From Escherichia marmotae (GTDB taxonomy: Bacteria; Pseudomonadota; Gammaproteobacteria; Enterobacterales; Enterobacteriaceae): a DNA stretch of 64,000 nucleotides. Position 1 is the stretch's first letter, and every line of letters begins with the position of its first letter. The DNA is taken from contig NZ_CP025979.1 of the NCBI RefSeq assembly GCF_002900365.1, positions 1,922,001 to 1,986,000 of the forward strand, given 5' to 3'. The notes below the pieces were generated by a model. It had not been told where the DNA came from. It saw only the letters and a program-made list of their open reading frames with translations, and did not search any database. The position numbers and the translations under genes are program-made. Positions 27,196 to 34,871 of this stretch are shown one piece after another.

Positions 27196-27990
27196 ATGGA
27201 TCTGTTGTACCGGGTAAAAACACTTTGGGCTGCGCTGCGCGGTAATCATTACACCTGGCCTGCCATCGATATCTCTCTTTCCGGTAATCGTCATTTTCAT
27301 CTCATTGGCAGTATTCATATGGGTAGCCACGATATGGCTCCCCTGCCCGCCCGGCTGCTCAAAAAACTCAAACAAGCCGATGCGCTTATCGTCGAGGCGG
27401 ATGTTTCCACCAGCGATACCCCATTTGCCAATCTCCCTTCCTGCGAGGCGCTGGAAGAGCGTATCAGCGAAGAACAGATGCAAAACCTGCAACACATTAG
27501 CCAGGAGATGGGCATTTCTCCCTCGCTGTTTTCTACTCAACCGCTGTGGCAAATCGCGATGGTTCTTCAGGCGACACAGGCGCAAAAACTGGGGCTGCGG
27601 GCAGAATATGGCATCGATTACCAGTTATTGCAGGTAGCGAAGCAACAACATAAGCCCGTGATTGAACTGGAAGGGGCAGAAAATCAGATTGCCATGTTGC
27701 TCCAGCTTCCCGACAACGGACTGGCACTGCTGGACGATACTCTGACCCACTGGCATACCAACGCCCGGTTGTTGCAACAAATGATGAGCTGGTGGCTGAA
27801 TGCGCCACCGCAAGATAATGAAATAACGCTGCCCAATACATTCAGTCAGTCGCTGTACGATGTGCTGATGCACCAGCGCAATCTTGCCTGGCGGGATAAA
27901 TTACGCGCTATGCCGCCGGGGCGCTATGTGGTCGCGGTTGGCGCACTGCACTTATATGGAGAAGGGAATTTGCCGCAGATGCTGCGCTAA
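27196..27990 (+). CDS. ybaP: TraB/GumN-family protein YbaP
   Basis: 264 residues. The conserved features of the TraB/PrgY/GumN family are present: GSIHMGSHD near residue 38, EADVS, and the C-terminal GALHLYGEGNLPQML. Family members are suspected metalloproteases; the role in E. coli is unknown. The stop codon TAA (27988-27990) overlaps the 3' oligo-U end of the ChiX sRNA on the other strand. Confidence 0.9.
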   Translation: MDLLYRVKTLWAALRGNHYTWPAIDISLSGNRHFHLIGSIHMGSHDMAPLPARLLKKLKQADALIVEADVSTSDTPFANLPSCEALEERISEEQMQNLQHISQEMGISPSLFSTQPLWQIAMVLQATQAQKLGLRAEYGIDYQLLQVAKQQHKPVIELEGAENQIAMLLQLPDNGLALLDDTLTHWHTNARLLQQMMSWWLNAPPQDNEITLPNTFSQSLYDVLMHQRNLAWRDKLRAMPPGRYVVAVGALHLYGEGNLPQMLR

Positions 27991-28072
27991 AAAAATGGCC
28001 AATATCGCTATTGGCCCGTCAAAGAGGAATTTCATATTTTTATTATTATGCCGTCACTTTAAGCGACGGTGT
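27989..28072 (-). ncRNA. chiX: ChiX (MicM/SroB) Hfq-dependent small RNA
   Basis: On the minus strand the 84-nt RNA begins ACACCGTCGCTTAAAGTGAC, passes through a UAAUAAUAAAAA-rich segment and the pairing region GAAATTCCTCTTTGACGGG, and ends in a terminator (GGCCAATAGCGATATTGGCC stem) with seven U. Length and sequence match E. coli ChiX; I note one A-to-T difference in the A-rich segment (AAAAATATG). ChiX silences chiP, the chitooligosaccharide porin mRNA, and pairs with dpiB/citA. The antisequestration region looks intact. Confidence 0.95.
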
Positions 28073-28192
28073 AAGTCGATTGTCGCTCAATCTCACCATC
28101 CTGCCAATACTCTTAGGCAAGATGACTCTTTTTTTTGGGCCGCCATCAGGCGTATGCTTTCTCCGTTTTTTGTTTGAGGCAGGAAAATTACG

Positions 28193-28672
28193 ATGACACC
28201 CGCAGTTAAATTACTCGAAAAAAACAAGATTTCTTTCCAGATTCATACCTACGATCACGATCCGGCTGAAACTAATTTTGGCGATGAAGTGGTCAAAAAA
28301 TTAGGTTTAAATGCGGATCAGGTCTACAAAACGCTGCTTGTCGCGGTGAACGGCGATATGAAACATCTGGCGGTAGCCGTTACGCCAGTCGCAGGTCAAC
28401 TGGATCTTAAAAAGGTGGCAAAGGCGCTGGGTGCCAAGAAAGTGGAGATGGCCGATCCGATGGTGGCACAACGCACCACGGGGTATCTGGTTGGGGGAAT
28501 TAGCCCACTGGGGCAGAAAAAACGTCTGCCGACGATCATCGACGCCCCCGCGCAAGAATTTGCCACCATTTATGTTTCTGGTGGTAAACGCGGGTTAGAT
28601 ATCGAACTGGCAGCATGCGATCTGGCGAAGATCCTCGATGCGAAATTTGCCGATATTGCTCGCCGCGATTAA
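28193..28672 (+). CDS. ybaK: Cys-tRNA(Pro)/Cys-tRNA(Cys) deacylase YbaK
   Basis: 159 residues, the usual length. It is a trans-editing enzyme that hydrolyses cysteine mischarged onto tRNA(Pro). The fold is marked by VYKTLLVAVNGD, whose lysine is the conserved catalytic one, and by GYLVGGISPLGQKKRLP. It stands alone between chiX and the ushA remnant. AGGCAGGA precedes the ATG. Confidence 0.94.
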   Translation: MTPAVKLLEKNKISFQIHTYDHDPAETNFGDEVVKKLGLNADQVYKTLLVAVNGDMKHLAVAVTPVAGQLDLKKVAKALGAKKVEMADPMVAQRTTGYLVGGISPLGQKKRLPTIIDAPAQEFATIYVSGGKRGLDIELAACDLAKILDAKFADIARRD

Positions 28673-28677
28673 GCATT

Positions 28678-28701
28678 GTGCCGGATGCGCACATCCGGCA
28701 C
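28678..28701. terminator. Symmetrical stem-loop between ybaK and ushA
   Basis: GTGCCGGATG and CATCCGGCAC form a 10-bp perfect stem with a 4-nt loop, followed by TTTC on the + strand. It is a REP-like hairpin placed between convergent ybaK and ushA, where it could terminate both. Confidence 0.55.
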
Positions 28702-28708
28702 TTTCAGA

Positions 28709-30007
28709 TTACTGCCAGCTTACCTCACCTTTCGGCTCATATGCGCTCGCATCCAGCGGCGAGTTTTTCTGGATATAGCCTTTCAGCACTTCAGCATCAA
28801 TAAAGCCGGTATTCACATAACCCGGTTTGTTATCAAGGCGCGGATAACCATCACCACCGGTGGCATTGAAGTTTAATGTCGCCATGCGGTAAGTTTTCGC
28901 CGGATCGACTGCTTCGCCTTTGATTTTCAGGTCGTTCAGTTTGCCGTCTTTCGCCACAAAGCTGACGTTGGCAAATTGCGGATAGGCACCGGAATCCGGC
29001 TTCATTTGCGCGACGGCGGTCAGGTAATCAATCACCTCTTTACCCGTCATATCCACATACACCACCACATTGCCGAACGGCTGCACTTTCAGCACGTTTT
29101 TGTAGCTGATATTACCAGCCTCAATGGAGTCGCGGACCCCGCCGCCGCTCATCACCGCGAAGTCAGCGCCTGTGCGATCCATTTGTGCCGCCAGAATTAA
29201 TCGTCCCATATTGGTCTGCACAAAACGGACTTTGCTGCGGTCACCTTCCAGGCGACCATTGGTTTCGCCAATTTTCACTTCCAGTTGCGCTTTGCCTTTG
29301 TTCTGGAACGGCGATAACAGCGAGATCATTTGCTGGTTCTCAGCGATTTCCGGGGTATAAAGCACACGTTCACTTTTCCCGTCTTCCCAGGTCACTTTCT
29401 TCTTCAGATTCACCGGAATCAACTGGTAGTTGACCATTTTCATTTCGCCATTGCGGAACTCAAAATCAGCCCGCCCCACGTATTTCCCCCACTCATGCGC
29501 CTGCACAATCCAGATGCCGTTTTGTTGATCCGGTTTACAAGGCGTACCAGGAACATAATCGACCTGTTTTTTATTTTCCGCCGCCATACAGACCGGATCT
29601 TGCGAGTGACCACCGACGATCATCGCCAGCGATCCGGCAGGCTGCGCGCCATCTCTACATCGCCCGGAGCATTTGAACCGTGCTCACCATTGTCGTAATG
29701 CCCCATATGCGTGGCGGCGATAATAATGTCCGGCTTCTCTGTCTGTTGCAGTTCCTGAATCACCAGCTTCGCTTCGTCGGCAGGTTTACGAAACTCAATG
29801 TCAGTGAAATATTCCGGGTTACCAATTTTCGCCGTGTCATCGGTCGTCAGACCAATAACCGCGATTTTCAGATCCTGACGCTTAAACAACGCCCAGGGTT
29901 TAAACAGGCGCTCGCCGGTACTTTTTTGATAGATATTGGCGGACAACAACGGGAACTTAGCCCACTTTTCCTGCTGACGTAATACGGCGAGCGGGTTATC
30001 AAATTCA
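28709..30007 (-). pseudogene. ushA: ushA, C-terminal part (frameshifted, cut off by transposon)
   Basis: Encodes UshA (periplasmic UDP-sugar hydrolase/5'-nucleotidase) from FDNPLAVLRQQEKW to the natural end PKGEVSWQ. Near 29634-29642 the frame breaks in EMARSLP: the expected ...LPAGSLAM needs four more nucleotides, consistent with loss of one unit of a CTGC-type tandem repeat. The downstream part (MIVGGHSQDPVC onward) then reads in another frame. The gene is thus broken twice, by a 4-nt deletion here and by the insertion at 30008-34863. Confidence 0.95.
30000..30007. other. Left copy of 8-bp target site duplication
   Basis: CAAATTCA directly abuts the left end of IS copy 1 and is repeated at 34864-34871 directly after IS copy 2. 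It falls in the ushA codons of the GNHEFD metal-site motif. The 8-bp length suits IS256-family transposition. Confidence 0.93.
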
Positions 30008-30079
30008 GAGCCTGTACATAGATTTGTGTAATTGCCTGATTTTGATATGTTCAATCCAGCATCAAATGAAGGTTAATTT

Positions 30080-31288
30080 ATGGACGAAAAACAGTTACAG
30101 GCTCTGGCTAACGAACTGGCCAAAAACCTCAAAACCCCTGAAGACCTCAGTCAGTTTGATCGGCTGCTGAAAAAGCTCAGCGTTGAAGCCGCTCTCAATG
30201 CAGAGATGACACACCATCCTGGGTATGAGAAAAATCAGTCCAGACCAGGAGCTAACTCCCGCAACGGTTTTTCCACAAAGACCGTTATCACAGGCGACGG
30301 TCCACTGGAACTGCGTACTCCGCGCGATCGTGACGGTACCTTCGAACCACAACTGGTAAAGAAAAATCAGACCCGTATTACCGGGATGGATAACCAGATC
30401 CTCTCGTTGTATGCCAAAGGGATGACCACCCGTGAGATAGCTGCTGCGTTCAAAGAACTGTATGACGCAGATGTTTCACCGGCACTGATATCAAAGGTTA
30501 CCGATGCCGTGATGGAGCAGGTTGTAGAATGGCAAAACCGACCACTGGATGCTGTTTACCCCATTGTTTATCTTGACTGTATCGTCCTGAAAGTTCGGCA
30601 GGACAGTCGCGTCATCAACAAATCGGTGTTCCTGGCACTGGGCATCAATATCGAAGGTCAGAAAGAACTGCTGGGTATGTGGCTGGCCGAAAATGAAGGG
30701 GCGAAGTTCTGGCTCAATGTGCTGACTGAACTGAAAAACCGCGGTCTGAACGATATCCTCATCGCCTGTGTGGATGGCCTGAAAGGCTTCCCGGATGCCA
30801 TCAACACAGTATATCCGAAGGCCCGCATCCAGTTATGCATCGTGCATATGGTGCGCAACAGCCTGCGCTTCGTGTCATGGAAGGACTACAAAGCCGTCAC
30901 TCGCGACCTGAAAGCGATTTATCAGGCTCCCACGGAAGAGGCAGGCCAGCAGGCACTGGAAGCGTTCGCTGCGGCCTGGGACTGTCGCTATCCTCAGATA
31001 AGCCGAAGCTGGCAGGCTAACTGGCCGAATCTTGCCACGTTCTTCGCTTATCCAACGGACATCCGCAAAGTGATCTATACGACGAATGCCATCGAGTCGC
31101 TAAACAGCGTGATCCGCCATGCGCTCAAAAAGCGTAAAGTGTTCCCGACAGACGACTCGGTGAAAAAAGTGGTGTGGCTGGCAATCCAGTCTGCGTCCCA
31201 GAAATGGACGATGCCGTTGAAGGACTGGCGAATGGCAATGAGCCGCTTTATTATCGAGTTCGGTGACCGCCTGGACGGTCACTTCTGA
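30080..31288 (+). CDS. IS256-family transposase, copy 1
   Basis: 402 residues, full length. The DDE triad of the mutator/IS256 family is visible: Asp166 in YLDCIVLK, Asp232 in CVDGLKGFPDAI and Glu339 in TTNAIESLN, with the QLCIVHMVRN motif between. The stop lies 34 bp before the right end. The frame is intact, so copy 1 could be active. The astA gene lies inside it in the +1 frame, beginning in the codons for Asp239-Ala240. Confidence 0.95.
   Translation: MDEKQLQALANELAKNLKTPEDLSQFDRLLKKLSVEAALNAEMTHHPGYEKNQSRPGANSRNGFSTKTVITGDGPLELRTPRDRDGTFEPQLVKKNQTRITGMDNQILSLYAKGMTTREIAAAFKELYDADVSPALISKVTDAVMEQVVEWQNRPLDAVYPIVYLDCIVLKVRQDSRVINKSVFLALGINIEGQKELLGMWLAENEGAKFWLNVLTELKNRGLNDILIACVDGLKGFPDAINTVYPKARIQLCIVHMVRNSLRFVSWKDYKAVTRDLKAIYQAPTEEAGQQALEAFAAAWDCRYPQISRSWQANWPNLATFFAYPTDIRKVIYTTNAIESLNSVIRHALKKRKVFPTDDSVKKVVWLAIQSASQKWTMPLKDWRMAMSRFIIEFGDRLDGHF
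30795..30911 (+). CDS. astA: EAST1 heat-stable enterotoxin, embedded in the transposase gene
   Basis: 38 codons in the +1 frame relative to the transposase: MPSTQYIRRPASS, then a segment with four cysteines at residues 17, 20, 24 and 27, ending KPSLAT before TGA at 30909. Residue 21 is Ala. As far as I recall this is exactly the EAST1 sequence of enteroaggregative E. coli. EAST1 is described as a small secreted peptide that raises cGMP, resembling STa and guanylin. No ribosome-binding site of good quality precedes the ATG and there is no signal peptide, as is usual for astA. Expression must rely on an IS or upstream promoter. Confidence 0.93.
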   Translation: MPSTQYIRRPASSYASCIWCATACASCHGRTTKPSLAT

Positions 31289-31448
31289 GAAAAGGCATTT
31301 ACACAGAATCTTAAACAGGCTCAATGAAAGCGCCACTCGTTCTCAACAAAAAGAATATCCCGCATTTATATAGAAACATCAGGGCAGCACTCCATCAGTG
31401 CATTAACGAAGTATCATTTTAACATATATTTACTCAGGTGAGGTTATC

Positions 31449-33140
31449 ATGCCATCTGTTCCTTCCTCTCATTCATCAACAGGACGTCTTTCTTTCCCAC
31501 AGCCTGCAGAGACTCAACTTATCAGGGAGCAGTATCTTTCTGAGTGGACGGAATGGGCTGAAAACTGCGCCCCCGGTGAAAACAGGGCGTTAGCCTTTAG
31601 CCGGCTAAAACTGTGTCTGGAGAATAATGAAAGTCATCTGGATTTATCGGAATTAAATCTGACTTCTCTGCCGTCATTGCCTGAGCATGTCATGTCACTT
31701 AAAATTGACAACAATTCCTTAACTTCACTTCCCCGGTTACCTTATTCCCTTGAAAAAATAGAAGCATCGTTTAATCAACTGGAGACTCTCCCTTCATTGC
31801 CAGAATCATTAACAGTCCTTAGCGTGAGAGGCAATCGTCTGTCCATACTTCCTGAACTACCGCTATCACTGAATACTCTTAACGTGAATGGCAATAATCT
31901 GTCCACACTTCCTGATCTGCCGAATTCACTGACAATCCTTAACGTGAGTGGCAATCGTCTGACCGCGCTTCCCGAGTTGCCTGCAGCGATGACAATAGTC
32001 AATGCACAGAGTAATGCGCTGGAAAGACTGCCAGATTTCCCTGTGGAAAATAATCAAATGCCGAGAATATTCTGGCTTAGTCAGAATCAGATCACTCATA
32101 TTCCGGAAAGCATCACTGGTCTCAATGAAATCAGCCTGGTTGACCTTGAGAATAACCCACTGTCCAACCGTATCCTGCAGTCTCTGCAACAACTGATGTC
32201 CTCCCCGGACTACCACGGCCCCCAGATCCACTTCTCCATGAGCAACGGGCAGCAGCATACGCCTGTCCGTTCCCTCCCTGAAGCCGTGGCTGCATGGTTC
32301 CCGGAGTCCCTCCGGTCTGAGGTATCCCAGAGATGGGGGGCATTTACAGACGAAGAGAACGCATCCACCTTCGCCGCCTTCCTCGACCGTCTTGCAGACA
32401 CGGTGACGGCGCGCAATGCCCCGGGAATCGCTCAACAGGTGAGTGAATTTCTGGAAAAACTCAGCAGGTCTGAAGCACTCCGCCAGCAGTGTTTTGCCGT
32501 TGCCGCCGATGCGACGCGGAGCTGTGAAGACCGTGTGGCCCTGACGTGGAATAACCTGCAGAAAACGTACCGTGTTCATCAGGCTTCGGAAGGGGAATTC
32601 GACAGCGACCTGACAGGACTGCTCAGCCTTGGCCGTGAAATGTACCGTCTGGAAGTGCTGGAAGAAATAGCCCGGGAGAAAGTCAAAACGCTGCATTTTG
32701 TGGATGAGATAGAAGTCTACCTTGCTTTCCAGACGATGCTGGCGGAGAAACTGGAGCTCAGCACCGCGGTGCGTGAAATGCGGTTCTACGGGGTATCCGG
32801 AGTGACAGAGGATGACCTGAGTAGCGCGCTTGCGCGCGTCGTCAGCCGTGAGGAGAGAGAATTTGCGGAGTGGTTTGCGCGGTGGTCTCCGTGGCATGCA
32901 GTACTGAAACGAACGGAAGCAGAGCGCTGGGCGCGGGCGGAGGAGAAGAAGTATGAGATGCTGGAGAGGGAATATCCTCAGCGGCTGGCAGAGCGGCTTT
33001 CGGCGCTGGGTCTGAGCGGTGATGGTGATGCGGAAAGGGAGGCCGGAGTGCGAGTAATGGAGGAGATAGAAACGGAGATTTACCGTCAGTTGACAGAAGA
33101 GGTGTCAGGGGGTCTGTCAGGTGGAAATGGCGCGCATTAA
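31449..33140 (+). CDS. ipaH: IpaH-family type III effector, NEL-type E3 ubiquitin ligase
   Basis: 563 residues. The N-terminus is followed by about eight 20-residue leucine-rich repeats (about residues 64-235; LTSLPSLPEHVMSLKIDNNS pattern) that choose the host target. The C-terminal NEL domain (about 270-563) has the catalytic cysteine Cys359 in TRSCEDRVALTWNN and the conserved VKTLHFVDEIEVYLAFQ. The whole frame is intact with AGGTGAGG 5 bp before the ATG. The NEL domain differs at many positions from the nearly invariant Shigella flexneri NEL (for example EAVAAWFPESLRSEVSQRWG) and ends in VSGGLSGGNGAH. No type III secretion genes are in the window; secretion would need a system elsewhere. 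The specific ipaH subtype is not recognised. Confidence 0.93.
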   Translation: MPSVPSSHSSTGRLSFPQPAETQLIREQYLSEWTEWAENCAPGENRALAFSRLKLCLENNESHLDLSELNLTSLPSLPEHVMSLKIDNNSLTSLPRLPYSLEKIEASFNQLETLPSLPESLTVLSVRGNRLSILPELPLSLNTLNVNGNNLSTLPDLPNSLTILNVSGNRLTALPELPAAMTIVNAQSNALERLPDFPVENNQMPRIFWLSQNQITHIPESITGLNEISLVDLENNPLSNRILQSLQQLMSSPDYHGPQIHFSMSNGQQHTPVRSLPEAVAAWFPESLRSEVSQRWGAFTDEENASTFAAFLDRLADTVTARNAPGIAQQVSEFLEKLSRSEALRQQCFAVAADATRSCEDRVALTWNNLQKTYRVHQASEGEFDSDLTGLLSLGREMYRLEVLEEIAREKVKTLHFVDEIEVYLAFQTMLAEKLELSTAVREMRFYGVSGVTEDDLSSALARVVSREEREFAEWFARWSPWHAVLKRTEAERWARAEEKKYEMLEREYPQRLAERLSALGLSGDGDAEREAGVRVMEEIETEIYRQLTEEVSGGLSGGNGAH

Positions 33141-33167
33141 CAAGATTAATAATGAGACTGTAATTTA

Positions 33168-33548
33168 AGTTGTGTAATTGCCTGTTTTTGATATGTTCCC
33201 AACGTTACGGAAACAGGTAATTATTTTAGACGAAAAAAATTCAAGGCTCTTGCTACCGAACGGGCAAAGGGCCTTAAAACCTAATCTAATCTCAAACAGT
33301 TTTCACGAATACTCACGAATCTTACTCTCAAAGCCATGCTCAGTGCTACTCTCACAGAGCATCGCAGGTACGAGAAAAATCCGTTGAAAAAAAGTAGTAA
33401 TGCACGTAACGACTATTTCACTAAAACCCTACTCAGCGATGATGGCGAAGTTGAACTCAAAACCCCTCGTGATCGTAAAGGCAGCTTCGAGCCACACAGA
33501 TATTAAAAGTCATAGATACCGTTCAGGATAAGACCACTGAGTGGCAGA
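33168..33548 (+). pseudogene. Degenerate IS256-family remnant, distinct from IS1414
   Basis: It starts with GTTGTGTAATTGCCTGTTTT, nearly the IS1414 left end, then a decayed N-terminal transposase: LDEKKFKALATERAKGLKT, later TLTEHRRYEKNPLKKSSNARNDYFTKTLLSDDGEVELKTPRDRKGSFEPH, with frameshifts. An internal deletion joins this to VIDTVQDKTTEWQ, after which IS copy 2 begins. It shows that this cargo carried a related element before copy 2 arrived. Confidence 0.8.
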
Positions 33549-33620
33549 GAGCCTGTACATAGATTTGTGTAATTGCCTGATTTTGATATGTTCAATCCAG
33601 CATCAAATGAAGGTTAATTT

Positions 33621-34829
33621 ATGGACGAAAAACAGTTACAGGCTCTGGCTAACGAACTGGCCAAAAACCTCAAAACCCCTGAAGACCTCAGTCAGTTTGA
33701 TCGGCTGCTGAAAAAGCTCAGCGTTGAAGCCGCTCTCAATGCAGAGATGACACACCATCCTGGGTATGAGAAAAATCAGTCCAGACCAGGAGCTAACTCC
33801 CGCAACGGTTTTTCCACAAAGACCGTTATCACAGGCGACGGTCCACTGGAACTGCGTACTCCGCGCGATCGTGACGGTACCTTCGAACCACAACTGGTAA
33901 AGAAAAATCAGACCCGTATTACCGGGATGGATAACCAGATCCTCTCGTTGTATGCCAAAGGGATGACCACCCGTGAGATAGCTGCTGCGTTCAAAGAACT
34001 GTATGACGCAGATGTTTCACCGGCACTGATATCAAAGGTTACCGATGCCGTGATGGAGCAGGTTGTAGAATGGCAAAACCGACCACTGGATGCTGTTTAC
34101 CCCATTGTTTATCTTGACTGTATCGTCCTGAAAGTTCGGCAGGACAGTCGCGTCATCAACAAATCGGTGTTCCTGGCACTGGGCATCAATATCGAAGGTC
34201 AGAAAGAACTGCTGGGTATGTGGCTGGCCGAAAATGAAGGGGCGAAGTTCTGGCTCAATGTGCTGACTGAACTGAAAAACCGCGGTCTGAACGATATCCT
34301 CATCGCCTGTGTGGATGGCCTGAAAGGCTTCCCGGACGGAATGCACACAGTATATCCGAAGGCCCGCATCCAGTTATGCATCGTGCATATGGTGCGCAAC
34401 AGCCTGCGCTTCGTGTCATGGAAGGACTACAAAGCCGTCACTCGCGACCTGAAAGCGATTTATCAGGCTCCCACGGAAGAGGCAGGCCAGCAGGCACTGG
34501 AAGCGTTCGCTGCGGCCTGGGACTGTCGCTATCCTCAGATAAGCCGAAGCTGGCAGGCTAACTGGCCGAATCTTGCCACGTTCTTCGCTTATCCAACGGA
34601 CATCCGCAAAGTGATCTATACGACGAATGCCATCGAGTCGCTAAACAGCGTGATCCGCCATGCGCTCAAAAAGCGTAAAGTGTTCCCGACAGACGACTCG
34701 GTGAAAAAAGTGGTGTGGCTGGCAATCCAGTCTGCGTCCCAGAAATGGACGATGCCGTTGAAGGACTGGCGAATGGCAATGAGCCGCTTTATTATCGAGT
34801 TCGGTGACCGCCTGGACGGTCACTTCTGA
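33621..34829 (+). CDS. IS256-family transposase, copy 2
   Basis: 402 residues, intact, with the same DDE triad (Asp166, Asp232, Glu339). It differs from copy 1 only at residues 240-242, Gly-Met-His instead of Ala-Ile-Asn, seven to ten residues after Asp232 in the conserved GFPDAI region. Ala-Ile at that position is usual in the family, so copy 2 has the unusual version and its activity may be altered. Confidence 0.94.
   Translation: MDEKQLQALANELAKNLKTPEDLSQFDRLLKKLSVEAALNAEMTHHPGYEKNQSRPGANSRNGFSTKTVITGDGPLELRTPRDRDGTFEPQLVKKNQTRITGMDNQILSLYAKGMTTREIAAAFKELYDADVSPALISKVTDAVMEQVVEWQNRPLDAVYPIVYLDCIVLKVRQDSRVINKSVFLALGINIEGQKELLGMWLAENEGAKFWLNVLTELKNRGLNDILIACVDGLKGFPDGMHTVYPKARIQLCIVHMVRNSLRFVSWKDYKAVTRDLKAIYQAPTEEAGQQALEAFAAAWDCRYPQISRSWQANWPNLATFFAYPTDIRKVIYTTNAIESLNSVIRHALKKRKVFPTDDSVKKVVWLAIQSASQKWTMPLKDWRMAMSRFIIEFGDRLDGHF
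34336..34452 (+). pseudogene. astA: astA remnant without start codon in IS copy 2
   Basis: It corresponds to 30795-30911. The first three codons are ACG GAA TGC instead of ATG CCA TCA; the remaining 35 codons and the stop are identical to copy 1. No other in-frame ATG exists, so EAST1 cannot be started normally from this copy. Confidence 0.88.
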
Positions 34830-34863
34830 GAAAAGGCATTTACACAGAATCTTAAACAGGCTC

Positions 34864-34871
34864 CAAATTCA
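34864..34871. other. Right copy of 8-bp target site duplication
   Basis: CAAATTCA directly follows the right end of IS copy 2 and equals 30000-30007. Removing one copy together with the transposon rejoins ushA in frame across the GNHEFDNP motif. Confidence 0.93.

Larger units (their letters stand above)
30008..31322 (+). mobile_element. IS1414-like insertion sequence, copy 1 (astA+)
   Basis: 1315 bp. The ends are imperfect inverted repeats: GAGCCTGTACATAGATTTGT on the left pairs with GAGCCTGTTTAAGATTCTGT read from the right. One transposase gene fills it. The embedded EAST1 gene identifies it as IS1414 or a close relative of the IS256 family. Confidence 0.9.
30008..34863. mobile_element. 4856-bp composite transposon IS1414-ipaH-IS1414
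   Basis: Two 1315-bp IS copies in direct orientation bracket a 2226-bp cargo containing ipaH and an old IS256-family fragment. The outer ends are flanked by the 8-bp repeat CAAATTCA. The inner flanks (AATGAAAG after copy 1, GTGGCAGA before copy 2) do not match the outer flanks, so neither IS has its own duplication. The simplest reading is that the entire unit jumped into ushA as one element. It carries ipaH and an intact astA, so it is a potential mobile virulence unit. Confidence 0.88.
33549..34863 (+). mobile_element. IS1414-like insertion sequence, copy 2 (astA-)
   Basis: 1315 bp, the same ends and orientation as copy 1. By eye the two copies differ only at 34337, 34339, 34340, 34343 and 34344. 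It is inserted in the older IS256-family remnant on its left and abuts ushA through the target duplication on its right. Confidence 0.9.

Noticed and set aside
30835..31020. 61-codon frame in the transposase gene beginning MHRAYGAQQP
   Set aside because: It shares the astA region but in another frame; the known EAST1 frame at 30795-30911 is the supported product.
31411..31427. Candidate MxiE box upstream of ipaH
   Set aside because: Only about 11 of 16 fixed positions match, the T-run is broken by AAC, and it lies 21 bp before the ATG, leaving no room for a promoter downstream.
31926..32897. 323-codon open frame antisense to ipaH
   Set aside because: A shadow of the GC-rich NEL-coding strand; no ribosome-binding site and no recognisable domain.
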